Source: CAZLMW01 sp964560875 (GTDB taxonomy: Bacteria; Myxococcota_A; UBA9042). From it: 64,000 nt of DNA. The notes under the pieces were generated by a model. It searched no databases. It was not told the DNA's origin and worked only from the letters and a program-made list of their open reading frames with translations. The DNA lies in the NCBI GenBank assembly GCA_964560875.1, contig CAZLMW010000008.1, forward strand, positions 1-64,000. Direction: 5' to 3'. This document shows, one piece after another, positions 1-9,800 of the stretch (positions are counted from its first letter, which is position 1; every line of letters starts with the position of its first letter). The position numbers and the translations under genes were made by a program.

Positions 1-54
1 GTACAGTCTGCTCGACTTTGGGGTGAGTCGGAAAAACCACGCTTTTTCAGACGA

Positions 55-75
55 GGGGGATTGACTGAATCCCCC
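55..75. terminator. Hairpin downstream of the M3 peptidase gene
   Basis: An 8-bp perfect inverted repeat (GGGGGATT / AATCCCCC) with a 5-nt loop lies about 45 nt past the stop of the leftward peptidase gene. A second, A/T-rich hairpin (GAAAAA / TTTTTC, 31-48) lies just beyond it. Neither is followed by a clear T-run in the leftward direction, so a transcription end is plausible but not proven. Confidence 0.35.
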
Positions 76-121
76 TTGCAAGTAGACGGCACCTGCGGGG
101 AAGCACTTTCCCCGCTGAATG

Positions 122-2281
122 CTAGCGATTGAGCCACTTTTCGAACGCCGCAAAACCGTACGGTCGGCCAAGGAAGTCCTTCACCAGGTCCGCCGCATCC
201 TTGCTGCCGCCAGGGGCGAGGATCGTGTTGCGGTATTTCATCGCCGTGGTCTTGTCCAAGATGCCCGCCTTCTCAAACGCGCTGAACATGTCCTTGGCGA
301 TAACCAGCGACCACATGTACGTGTAGTAGATGGCCGAATAGCCGTAGAGGTGCCCAAACGAGTTCTGCATGTGCGTGCCGTCGACGAATGGATAGGGGCT
401 GTAGCGGTTTTGCATCTCTGCGACGAGCTTGTCGTGGTCCAGCCCCTTGGGATCGCGGCGGTGGAAGTTGAGCGACACGCCGGCGTAAAACATCTGGTGG
501 CGGACCCATAGCGCCTTTCCGAACTCTTTGGCTTTCTTGAGCTTCTGCACGAGTTCCCTGGGGATCCTCTCGCCCTTGTCGTTGGTCGCGAACGGCTTGA
601 GGGTGTCGTAGTCGCTGGCCCACTCCTCGAAAATCTGCGACGGCGCTTCGACGAAATCCCACTCGGTGGCGACGCCGGAAAACCGCATGTACTTGCTCTG
701 CCCGCCCAGCACGTGATGCATCAAGTGTCCGAACTCGTGGAAGAACGTCGTGACCTGTTTGTGCTCCATGAGGCCGTTGGAGGTGCGCGGGTTGGGGAAA
801 TTGCAGACGAGCACGCCGGCGGGAATCTGCACGCCCTTGAGGCCGTTGGTGAGCGTGAACTGCGCGGCATGTTTGTACTTGTTGTCGCGCGGATGCATGT
901 CGAGGTAGATGCGCCCGAGCAGCTTTCCGTTCTCGTACACATCGTAGACGTCGACATCCTGGTGCCACGTTGCGACGTCCTTGCGCGCCTTGTAGTCGAT
1001 ACCGAATAGCCGTGAGGTCAGGTCGAGCAGGCCCTTCTTGACCTTGGAGTAGTGCAGGTACGGCCGGAGCTTTTGCGCATCAAACTTGAACATGCGCTTC
1101 TTGAGCCGGTTGAGCAGGTAGGTCTTCTGCCAGTCGCCGACCCGCTTGGCGCGCTTGAACTTCTTGTCGACCTTGCGCAGCTCCTTGAGCAGCAGGCCCA
1201 CCTCCTTCTTGGCGCGCTTGTTCGCGATCTGGCGGATCTTCTCGATGAACGTGTGCGCCTTGACGTCAGTGCCGATCATCTTGTCGGCGGTCACGAACGC
1301 GGCCCAGTTGGCGTAGCCGAGCGTCGCCGCAACCTCGTGACGCAGCTCAAGCAGCTTCTGCAGGTTCGCGGTGTTCCCTTTGCCCCGCTGGCGGTAGACC
1401 TTGTAGAGCTTGGCGCGGGCGCTATCCGACTCGCTGTACGTCATGAACGGGATGTAGTCGGGATAGTCCGTGGTGATGGTGACTTTGCCGTCCTTGTCGG
1501 CCTTGTGCGCCTTGACCCAATCCGCCGGCAGACCCTTGAGCGCATCCGCGTCGACCTTGATGCTGCGCCGGTCCTGGATGATCGCCTTGCTAAACGCCTG
1601 CCCGGTCTTGACGATCTTGTCGTTGAGGTCTTTGAGCCGTTTGCGGACGGCCTCGCTCTTATCGACACCAGCGCGCTTGAAGTCCTCGAGCGTCTTGCGG
1701 ACCAGCCGCTTCTCCAGCGCCCCTGCACCGTCAACCGAGACGTTGGAGAACGCTTCGAAAAGCTGCCGATCGAGCGTCAATTCGGTGCTCAGCGCGGCCA
1801 CACGCTGCTCACATTTCTCGGCGGTCTTGCGCATCTGGGCGTCGGGATGGACCGATCGCCACAAGCTGGCTTCAGCTTCCGCATTTGTCAGCGCGGTGAG
1901 CAGCTTGTTGTGCTGCAGCAGCACGCCCTCTCGGACTTTGTCGGCGGGCTCGCGAAGCTGAGATGCGATAATCAGCGCTTTGCGCGCAGTGACCGCGGCC
2001 GCGAGGTTGCCGTCGCATCGTTTGGTAAGCTTGTCGGCGGCGGTTTCGGGCTTGGGCGGCTCTTTGGGGACGGCCTTGGACACCGGCGCGACACTCGGCG
2101 GTGCGGCTTTCTTCTTTTCGGCGCCACCGCAACCCGACAACACCGTCGAAAAGGCGAATACAGACACGACGACTGCAGACACGGCGACTGTAGACACAGC
2201 GGGTGTAGACCCGGCGACTGCAGACACAGCGACTGCAGACACGGTGACTGGGGCAAAGTCCGCGAAACCACGATCAGACAT
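122..2281 (-). CDS. M3 family zinc metallopeptidase (oligopeptidase F/Dcp type), lipoprotein
   Basis: Predicted 719-residue zinc metallopeptidase that would cleave oligopeptides. The M3 zinc motif HEFGH is at residues 515-519, and the expected downstream glutamate region reads EAPSQIFEEW. The start at 2281 is preferred over the longer open frame because GGGAG sits 5 nt upstream and because the protein then begins with a hydrophobic segment ending in the lipobox LSGC (Cys about 51). It is therefore probably a membrane-attached lipoprotein on the periplasmic side. The signal region is unusually long and encoded by a 15-bp tandem repeat. The upstream DNA overlaps the 5' region of the oppositely oriented small membrane protein gene only in the rejected longer version. 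Family assignment is firm; substrate is unknown. Confidence 0.9.
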   Translation of the reverse strand: MSDRGFADFAPVTVSAVAVSAVAGSTPAVSTVAVSAVVVSVFAFSTVLSGCGGAEKKKAAPPSVAPVSKAVPKEPPKPETAADKLTKRCDGNLAAAVTARKALIIASQLREPADKVREGVLLQHNKLLTALTNAEAEASLWRSVHPDAQMRKTAEKCEQRVAALSTELTLDRQLFEAFSNVSVDGAGALEKRLVRKTLEDFKRAGVDKSEAVRKRLKDLNDKIVKTGQAFSKAIIQDRRSIKVDADALKGLPADWVKAHKADKDGKVTITTDYPDYIPFMTYSESDSARAKLYKVYRQRGKGNTANLQKLLELRHEVAATLGYANWAAFVTADKMIGTDVKAHTFIEKIRQIANKRAKKEVGLLLKELRKVDKKFKRAKRVGDWQKTYLLNRLKKRMFKFDAQKLRPYLHYSKVKKGLLDLTSRLFGIDYKARKDVATWHQDVDVYDVYENGKLLGRIYLDMHPRDNKYKHAAQFTLTNGLKGVQIPAGVLVCNFPNPRTSNGLMEHKQVTTFFHEFGHLMHHVLGGQSKYMRFSGVATEWDFVEAPSQIFEEWASDYDTLKPFATNDKGERIPRELVQKLKKAKEFGKALWVRHQMFYAGVSLNFHRRDPKGLDHDKLVAEMQNRYSPYPFVDGTHMQNSFGHLYGYSAIYYTYMWSLVIAKDMFSAFEKAGILDKTTAMKYRNTILAPGGSKDAADLVKDFLGRPYGFAAFEKWLNR
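2161..2250. repeat. 15-bp tandem repeat inside the peptidase signal-peptide codons
   Basis: Six consecutive 15-bp units of the form (c/t)agacacggcgactg fill exactly 90 bp. On the coding (minus) strand they encode the alternating hydrophobic/small pattern of the signal segment (runs such as VSAVAVSAVAGS). Units differ by one to three substitutions. Confidence 0.85.
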
Positions 2282-2350
2282 GACAACTCCCACGAAGATC
2301 GATCCGGTCGCGGGTTCTGCCACACCCGCCGCGCATTGGGAAGGCAGCCC

Positions 2351-2752
2351 GTGTATGATCGCCCGGTGATCGAACCGCCTCCCCGACGACGAAAACGTCC
2401 CACTATCCCCGCCTGGGTCGGCACCCGACAGCACATGCAATGGCTCGGCTGGATCGTCAAGGCGATCCTCGTGATGAACATCCTCGACGCGTTCATGACG
2501 CTGGTTTGGATCTACTCGGGCCGCGCCGTCGAGGCGAACCTCTTCATCCGCGACCTGGCGCACCATCACCCCGAGACCTTTGTGCTCGCAAAGCTGCTGA
2601 TCGTCGCTTTCGGGTCGTTCCTGTTGTGGCGAACACGCAAGAGTCCTCTCGCGGTCATCGCCATTTTCGCCGCGTTTCTCGTGTACTATTTCCTGGTGAT
2701 CTATCACCTGCGCGCGCTCAACTTGCGGCTGTTGCAGCGTTGGCTCACGTAA
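2351..2752 (+). CDS. Small integral membrane protein, DUF5658-like
   Basis: 133-residue protein with a basic proline-rich N-terminus and three hydrophobic segments. The pattern LVMNILDAFMTLVWI followed by a small residue and GRAVEANLF resembles the conserved core of DUF5658-type membrane proteins (N-x-x-D...T, then EAN). No biochemical role is known for the family. The GTG start at 2351 was chosen because GGAAGG lies 6 nt upstream. Other starts are GTG 2366 and ATG 2435, the last leaving just the transmembrane core. It diverges from the peptidase gene, whose start is only 69 bp away, so the two promoters must overlap. Confidence 0.65.
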   Translation: MYDRPVIEPPPRRRKRPTIPAWVGTRQHMQWLGWIVKAILVMNILDAFMTLVWIYSGRAVEANLFIRDLAHHHPETFVLAKLLIVAFGSFLLWRTRKSPLAVIAIFAAFLVYYFLVIYHLRALNLRLLQRWLT

Positions 2753-2763
2753 CGAACCACCCG

Positions 2764-3168
2764 TTGAACCCGCGCCGTAAACACAGCCGCCCCCACCCAC
2801 ATCGCTTTGCGCTGCAGGGCGACATCCTCTTTGACAGCGGCAAATCCACGTTGAAGAAGGAAGCGGAGCCCGTGTTGCTCAAGCTCGCCGCGGTGCTCAA
2901 GGCGCTGCCTGGGCGGCTTTTCCAGGTCGCCGGACACACCGACAACACGGGAGTCGCCGACCAGAACTGGAGCCTGAGCGTCCAGCGCGCGCTGACCGTC
3001 GTGAGGTTCCTCATCAACAAGGGCGCGCTCGACGGCGAGTGGCTCAGCGCCGGTGGCTATGCGTCCTACCAACCCGTCGCGACCAATGATGAAAAGGACG
3101 GCCGCGCACAGAACCGGCGCGTCGAATTCCTGCTGGTGCCCAACCTCGAGCAGCTGCTGAAGATGTAG
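2764..3168 (+). pseudogene. OmpA C-terminal-like domain, 5'-truncated remnant
   Basis: The translated segment is a nearly complete OmpA-like peptidoglycan-binding domain: an FALQGDILFDSGK strand, GHTDNTG with the diaminopimelate-binding Asp, and GRAQNRRVEF with the conserved Arg. No signal peptide, no ribosome site and no ATG precede it. The only near start in frame is TTG 2764, and the domain begins almost at once. Such domains are normally the C-terminus of a longer exported protein, so this looks like a truncated gene whose 5' part is lost. It begins 11 bp after the stop of the small membrane protein. Alternatively it is expressed by coupling as a cytoplasmic orphan, which would make little functional sense. 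Confidence 0.6.
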
Positions 3169-3178
3169 CCCGGCTTTC

Positions 3179-3403
3179 TCACCGCGCGAGGCGCCAGATG
3201 ATGCCGTCGCCGTGGTCGATGACGAGCAGGCGACCGCGCGGGTCGGTGGCGAATCCGGCAATCGCGATGGGCCTCTTCGCGCGCGTCCTGGCCGACATCG
3301 GCTGCCCAAAGACGGCCGTCTTGGCTGTCGAACGACATGCGCCACGGGTTGCGCAGCCCCCAGGCCCAAATGCGCGCATCAAGCGGTGTCAGCCCGGCCG
3401 GGA
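3179..3403 (-). pseudogene. Glucose/sorbosone dehydrogenase (PQQ-type) C-terminal remnant, frameshifted
   Basis: On the minus strand one frame reads ARIWAWGLRNPWRMSFD followed by GRLWAADVGQDAREE, the hallmark IWxxGLRNPxRxSFD...GxLWxxDVGQ segment of soluble PQQ sugar dehydrogenases. After about 3290 homology continues in another frame with FATDPRGRLLVIDHGDGIIWRL, matching the family's C-terminal blade. The part between these two segments is missing and the upstream two thirds of the gene are absent. It is thus a decayed fragment, sitting against the end of the acetyltransferase gene and the OmpA remnant. Confidence 0.7.
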
Positions 3404-3829
3404 CATGTGAACGTGCGGGATTCCGGCTTCGTCGTAGATGTCGCTGTCGGCGACCCACCCAAGGCTTCCGTACCAGCCCCGCAGGTAGTTCTGCGCGCTC
3501 ATGGCCCCGCGACGGTCACCGAGGACCTCGTGGACGTAGTGCATCAAGGCGGTGCCGACACCTGAACGTTGCAGGTCCCGGGCGACTGCGATGCGGCCGA
3601 TCTTGACCGGATCCTCGGCCATGAAGAGCCGCGCGGTCGCCACCGTTCGGTCCTCGGCATCGAGCCCGATGATGTGCAAACACTGCGGATCGAGCCCATC
3701 GACCTCAGCTTCACAGGTGATCTTCTGGCCGACGACGAACACCTCGTTGCGCAGCCACAGCAGGTCGTGAAGCTCCATCAACGTGAGAGCTTCGAAAGCG
3801 CGGTGGACGAACCGATACGGGCCCGGCAT
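3389..3829 (-). CDS. ElaA-like GNAT family N-acetyltransferase
   Basis: 146-residue GNAT protein. The N-terminal LTLMELHDLLWLRNEVFVVGQ with CEAEVDGLD, and the acetyl-CoA binding stretch IGRIAVARDLQRSGVGTALM, match the ElaA subgroup closely (R-x-x-V-F-V-V-E/G-Q and GR-x-A-V...G-x-G). Length is the usual one for ElaA (about 150). It should transfer an acetyl group from acetyl-CoA to an amine; the physiological substrate is unknown. Its 3' end overlaps the sugar-dehydrogenase remnant by about 15 bp, suggesting that the remnant was brought in next to an intact gene. It starts 22 bp after the stop of the giant cysteine-rich gene upstream and could be co-transcribed with it. Confidence 0.85.
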   Translation of the reverse strand: MPGPYRFVHRAFEALTLMELHDLLWLRNEVFVVGQKITCEAEVDGLDPQCLHIIGLDAEDRTVATARLFMAEDPVKIGRIAVARDLQRSGVGTALMHYVHEVLGDRRGAMSAQNYLRGWYGSLGWVADSDIYDEAGIPHVHMSRPG

Positions 3830-3850
3830 CGAAACTCCTGAAACGGACCC

Positions 3851-6800
3851 CTAGTTGCAGGCCTTTTCCGCCTTGATGGCGACGCCGGCTTTGATGGCCA
3901 GGCACATGCCATTGTAGGTCTTGTTGTCGCAGCCGCAGACCTTGAAGTTGTCCGGCGGACACGTCGCCTGCTGCGGTGTGCACTGGCCGTCACCGGAACA
4001 AGCGCCCGGCTTGCCCATGCACGTCTGACCGGCCGCGCAGCTGCCGCTGACACCGATCTTGCAGGTCTTGCCGCCACCACCGGCGCAGCCCGGGATGTTC
4101 GGGTTGATCGGATTGGAGCACTTGCCCGCCGTGCACTTGTCCGCGGTGCAGTCTTTGCCGTCTTTGCAGTCGGCGTTGCTGTTGCACTGGCTCTGGCCAC
4201 CGCACGGGTTCTTCGGGTCGTCCTTGTTGGTGCACAGGCCGTTTTCACACTTGTCGATGGTGCAGGCCTTCTTGTCGTCGCACTCGGCGTTGATGGTGCA
4301 GCCGTTCGCCGCGCCGCAACCCGGCCCCTGGATCTTGAAGTGGGAGCACGTGCCGCCCATGCAGCTGTCCACCGTGCACTTATCCTTGTCGTCGCAATCG
4401 CCGTCCTGGACGCACTTCTTGATGTTGCAGCCCGCTTTCTGCGTCCAGGTGCACTCCTTCTTGGTGGTGTTGCACTTGTCGACCGTGCACGCCTTCTTGT
4501 CGTCGCACATCTGGTCGTTGGTGCAGAACCACGCCTGCTGGCACTGGCCGCTCGACTTGACGTTTGCGCCGATCTTGGCCGCCATGCACGCGTTGGTGTG
4601 GGTCGTACCGTTGCAATCGCACACCTTGGCGAAGTCGTTGCCGCACGTCAGCGGACGCTTCACGCACACGCCGCTGCCCTGGCATGCGCCAGCCGTCGAA
4701 GCCTTGCAGTAGTCGGTCGCCGGGCACTCGCCGAACTTGCCGATTGTGCACGTCTTCGCGCCGCCGCAGGTCGCGTCCTTGTCGTGCTTGCAGATGTTGC
4801 TGGCGCACGAGTCCTTGGTGCATGGGTCCTTGTCGTCGCACTCGCTCGCCGTCTGGCACTTCTTGATGGTGCAATTCGGCTTCTTGAGGTTCACACATCG
4901 ACCGTCGTTGCACTTGTCTTCGGTGCACGGGTCGGTGTCCGCGCAGTCCTTGTTCGCGCTGCACAGGGCAGCGAGGCACACCTTGATCTCCTGGTAGATG
5001 CACTTCTTATTGAAGCAGCTGCCGAACTGGCATTTCTTGGTCGGGTGCAGGCAGTCCTTGGACGTCGCGCAGGCGTCGGGTGCCTTGCCGGTGCCGCAGC
5101 CCGATTCCTTGGTGTTGGTGGTGTAGACGCACTTACCGCTGCTGTTGCAGTTGTCGATCGTGCAGATGTTCATGTCCATGCACGCCTCGTCGTTCGTGCA
5201 GCTCTTGGCGACGCACTGCGCGTTTTTCACGTCGATGGCGTGGTTGCACTTGCCGGCCGTGCACGAGTCGATTGTGCAGACCTTGCTGTCGTTGCAGTCG
5301 GTGTTGACCTTGCACTCGATCTTGCAGCCGGGAATCGACTGGTTGACGGCGTTCTTGCAGGTGCCGGCCGAACAGGTGTCTGTCGTGCACTTGTCCTGGT
5401 CGTCACACTCCGCGCTGGTCTGACACTTCTTGGCGGCGCAGCCCTGCTTTTTCGTGTCTTGGGTGTGGCTGCAAAGCCCGGCCTGGCACGCGTCCTTGGT
5501 GCAGCCGTCCTTGTCGTCGCATTGCGCGTCGGTCGTGCACGCCTTCTTGGGACACTCGCCCGACGACTTGACGTTGATACCCGTCTTCGCGGCGAGGCAA
5601 GCGTTGTCGTAGATCTTGTCGCCGCAAGCGCAGACCTTGGCGCTCTGCGGGGCACATACAGCCGGCTTCACGGTGCAAATTCCGCTTCCGGTGCATGCGC
5701 CGACTGTCGTGGCCTTGCAGAACATCTTCGTGCCGCATTCGCCCTTGCCGATGGTGCAAGCCTTGGTCGGCAGGCACTGCAGCGCGGTTGACTTGGTCCA
5801 CGCGCACTTGCCGCTCGTGCAGGCTTCGACGGTGCACGCATCCTTGTCGTCGCAATCGATGGGCTTGGTGCACTTCTCATGTGGCACGCAGCCGGTCTTC
5901 ACGGGGAACTTGCACTCGTTCTTCACACACTTGTTGTCGGTGCACATGTTCAGGTCGTTGCAGTCCTTGTCGGCGATGCACTTGTCGCTCACCTGGCATT
6001 TCGGATCTGTGGACGCCTTGTACGCGCACTTGTTGCTCGTGCACGCATCGATGGTGCAATCGTTGTTGTCGTTGCAGTCGGCGACCTTCTGACACGGCTT
6101 GCCGCCCTGACAGCTCGGATCGGCGCCGCCGGGGAAGTTGATGCACTTGCCCTTCTCGCACTTGTCGATGGTGCAGATGTTCTTGTCGTCGCAGTCCTTG
6201 ACTGTCGTGCAGGGACCACCGCCGCCAGCGCTGCAGCCCGCAACTGTCTTGTCGAGGGTGTGCTTGCACGCCCCATTGACGCAGATGTCCTTGGTGCACT
6301 TCTCCGAATCGACGCACTCGACGTCCTTGGTGCATTTCTGGATCGCGCCGCACTTGCCGTCTTTCTTGACGTCCATGCCGGCCTGCTGCGCCAGGCAGCT
6401 GCTCGCGTATTCCTTGTGGTCACAGCCGCAAACGACCGAACCCGCCTTGCAGGTCTTCGGTTTGTCGACGCACTGACCGGCCCCGCCACAAGCGCCCTGG
6501 CAGAACTTGCCGGACGCACACGCCTTGGGGTCACCGACTTTGCAGCTCGCCTGGCACGACGGGTCCTTGCCGTCCTTGACGTGCTGGCATTTGCCGGCGT
6601 CGCACGTGTCCACCGTGCACTTGTCTTTGTCGTCGCAGTCGACGTTCTGCTTGCACGCCGAGCAGCCCGGCGCGTTGTTGTCGGGCTTGAACACACACTT
6701 TTTGCTCTCGCAGGTGTCCAAGGTGCACTTGTTGTTGTCGTTGCAATGGTTGTTGAACTGACATCCGCAACCCTGCGTTCCGAACAGCGGCTGGTTGGAG

Positions 6801-9800
6801 CAGAACCCCGCGGCGCACGTGTCCTTGGTGCACTTGTTGCTGTCATCGCACTCGGCGGCGGTCTTGCATTTCTTCTGTGCGCCACACTTGTCCGGGAGCT
6901 TGAAGTTGACGCATTTACCCGAATCGCACGTGTCGATGGTGCAGCTGTCGCTATCGTCGCACTGACCGGCCTGGGTGCAGGCTTTGCCGCTGCCACCGCA
7001 CGTCGGGTCCTTCGCGTTGGGATCCTTCGGGTACTGGCACTCGCCCTTGGCGTCGCAGACATTGAGCGTGCAGACGTTCTTGTCGTCGCAATCCTTCGCA
7101 GTCTTGCAGCCAACCTTCGAGCAACCGGGCAGCTTGTCATTATTGACATTTGTACACTTGCCGTTTGTGCATTTGTCGATTGTGCAGCCTTCCTTGTCGT
7201 CGCACTCGGCGTCGGTCTTGCAGACCTTTCCGCAGCCTGGAATCGACGCGTCCGAGGAGTTTTTGCAGGTGCCAGTCGTGGCGTCGCAGACATCCTTGGT
7301 GCACTGCTTCTTATCGTCGCAGTCGGCGTGCTTGGTGCATTTCTGGGCGCCCTGACACTTCGGATCGGGCTTGAGCTTGTTGATGCAAACGCCCTTGCTC
7401 GAATCGCAGATGTCCTCGGTGCACGCGTTCTTGTCGTCGCACTCGGTGTGCTTCTTGCACTTGGGACCGCCGGCCTGGCCGATCTTGAACGTCGTCGCGG
7501 GCGCGAACTTGGAAAGCTTGCTCAGCCACGGTGAACCGTGAAGCGCAACCGCGCGGTCGTTCGCGCCCTGGCCGAGCGCGTCGGAGGTCTTGATGATGAC
7601 AGCGACGCCAATGCTCGTCTCCGTGCCCTTCATGTTGCCCATGACCACGGTGTAAACGCCGCCGCCAACGTGGACGGCCTCTACGACGGGGCCTTCCTTC
7701 GTTGTCGCGACGAGCTTGCCCTTCTGCCAGGTTGGCTTGCTGTCCTTGAGCTGAATGTGCAGGTACACCTTGGCTTGCTTCGTCACCGGCTTGCCGGCCT
7801 TGTCGACCAGCTTGACGCTCAGCGTTCCCGCGCCGCCGACACCGGGCGTTGCGGTCAACGTCACAAATCGGAATTTTCCGGCGAGAACGCGCAGCAGGTA
7901 CACCGCGTCGGCAACGTTGATGTCGCCGTTGCCATCCGCGTCCATGAACTTCTTCTGGAACGGCTGCAGGCTGCCCTTGTTGAGCTTGTCGGCGAGGTAG
8001 AAGAGCACGTAGCTCACGTCACCGACGGAGAACTCGCAGTCACCGTTGGCGTTGCCGATGAACGCGTCGGGCTTCTGGCCACCAGCGCACGGCGGATCAA
8101 GCAGGCCGGCGCCGGCCACGATGGCGCGGGTCTGGCCCGGCCCGAGGTTGGGACCGATCGGCTTCTGTGCGGTCGTGTTCTCGAGCAACTTCGTGATGGC
8201 GCCCGCGATGTTCGTGACGTTCTTGCCGCTCTTCTTGATGCCCTTGAAGTGCAGGCGCGCGACCTCGAGGTGGGCGCCCTTGGCGGTGCTGCCGGCCTTG
8301 GCCGCGCCGACGACCTGGACCTTGCCGGGCGGGTCGTTGACCGTGACGTCGAACTGTCCACCGGGCCAGCCGCTGCCGGATTCGCCCTTGACGGCCTGCA
8401 GGACGTCCTTGTCGTAGGTGACGGTAACGTCGATGGATCCGAGCGACTGCGAACCCGTGTTCACGCGCAGCGGCATGATGAAGCTCTGACCGGGCTTGAC
8501 GTCGGGATGCGGCACGCCAGCCTTCTGGCCGAGGTCGATATCGCCAACGACGGGGACGAGGTTCGCGGCGGTCTTGACCGAGCCGACAACGCCCGAGGAC
8601 ACCGCCTTCGCGCTGAGCGTGACCGGCCGGTTGTGGTTGTCGAGCAGCGTCGCGAGGCCGGACTTGGCATTGATCGACACCTTCTTGGTCGCGTTACTTG
8701 AGAACGACAGCAGCCCGGGGACCTTCAGCGCGTCGAGCTGCGTACCATCGGCGAACGTCGCCCAGACCTTCGTCTGTGTCTTCGCCTGGCCCTTGAACCC
8801 GCTGAATGTCGGGACCGTCGAGACCTTCAGTGACTTGACGTTCACCGGCTTGTCTTCGGCCGTCAGCTTCAGAGGCTGCGACCCCGCGCCCGCAAAGTTT
8901 GCACGGATGTCGATGACGCCGGCCTTGAGAACCTTGACCACGGCCGCGTTGATGCCAAGCACGCTCTTGTCGACCGTCTTGGTGCCGGCTTTGTAGGTCG
9001 TGTAGGTCGTCGCTTTGCGGGTCGACACGTCGATGACGAACCCGTCGGTCAGGTGGCTGTCGAGGTCGAGCACCGCCTGCTGCCAGGTCGCGGTCTTTTC
9101 GAGCTTGTTGAGCTTGGTCTTCACCACGTTGGACGAGCCGCTGTAAGACGGCCACGGATGCGCTACGAAGCCGAACTTCTCGTGCTTGACCACGTTGACG
9201 ACCGCGCTGGCGGAGATCTTCGGCGCGTGCTTGAACGTGACTTTGACGCTCGCTTTGCCGACGCCCTTGCCGGTCGGGACGATGGAGACACCGGTGATCT
9301 TGCCGGCCTTGTCCTTGGCGAGCTGGACAATGAAGAGGTCCTTGGGATCCATCGACTTGGCGTCCCAGACGACGCGCGGGTCGTTGGTGAACTGCTTCTT
9401 GGTGCCGTTGGCGTACTTGAGGATGATCACCGAGCCACTGAACGCCGCGACGCCAGCAACCGCGGCCGGGTCGGTCTTCTTCCACGCGATGCGGGGTTCG
9501 TTGACCGAAATCGTCGCGCCGGTCGGCGGCGGCAGCTTGACCTTGACGGCGCCCTTGCCGGTCGCGAGCGGCTTCTTGCAGACCGTCCATGTTCCCTCGA
9601 CGTACATGCCTTCGCCGGTGCCGAGCGCCTTGATCCGCAGCGGCTTGTCCATCGTGTCGATGATGTTCTTGTCGAGCGTCTTGATGCCAAGGCCCATCGC
9701 TTCGGTGACCGGCTGACGATGGCCGTCCGCCGTCTTGACCCATGCCATCACTTTCGCCGTCGCGAATTCGGCGTGGAGCTTCTGCTGGAGCACGGCGTGG

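Noticed and set aside
31..48. GAAAAA/TTTTTC hairpin as an intrinsic terminator
   Set aside because: A/T-only stem with no G/C core; recorded only together with the neighbouring stronger hairpin.
1052..2350. Upstream part of the long plus-strand frame containing the small membrane protein
   Set aside because: It is antisense to the M3 peptidase; only the last 133 codons, behind a good ribosome site, look real.
4340..5791. Long open frame on the plus strand opposite the giant lipoprotein gene
   Set aside because: Antisense shadow of repetitive, high-GC coding DNA; the product is low-complexity Ala/Val/Arg with no start signal. The same applies to 5879-7534, 7538-8701, 9980-11374 and 38310-40020.
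3851..7460. Regularly spaced repeats resembling a CRISPR array
   Set aside because: The period follows protein modules of about 40 codons, the repeats diverge at third positions, and they are translated; there are no constant repeats with unique spacers and no cas genes.
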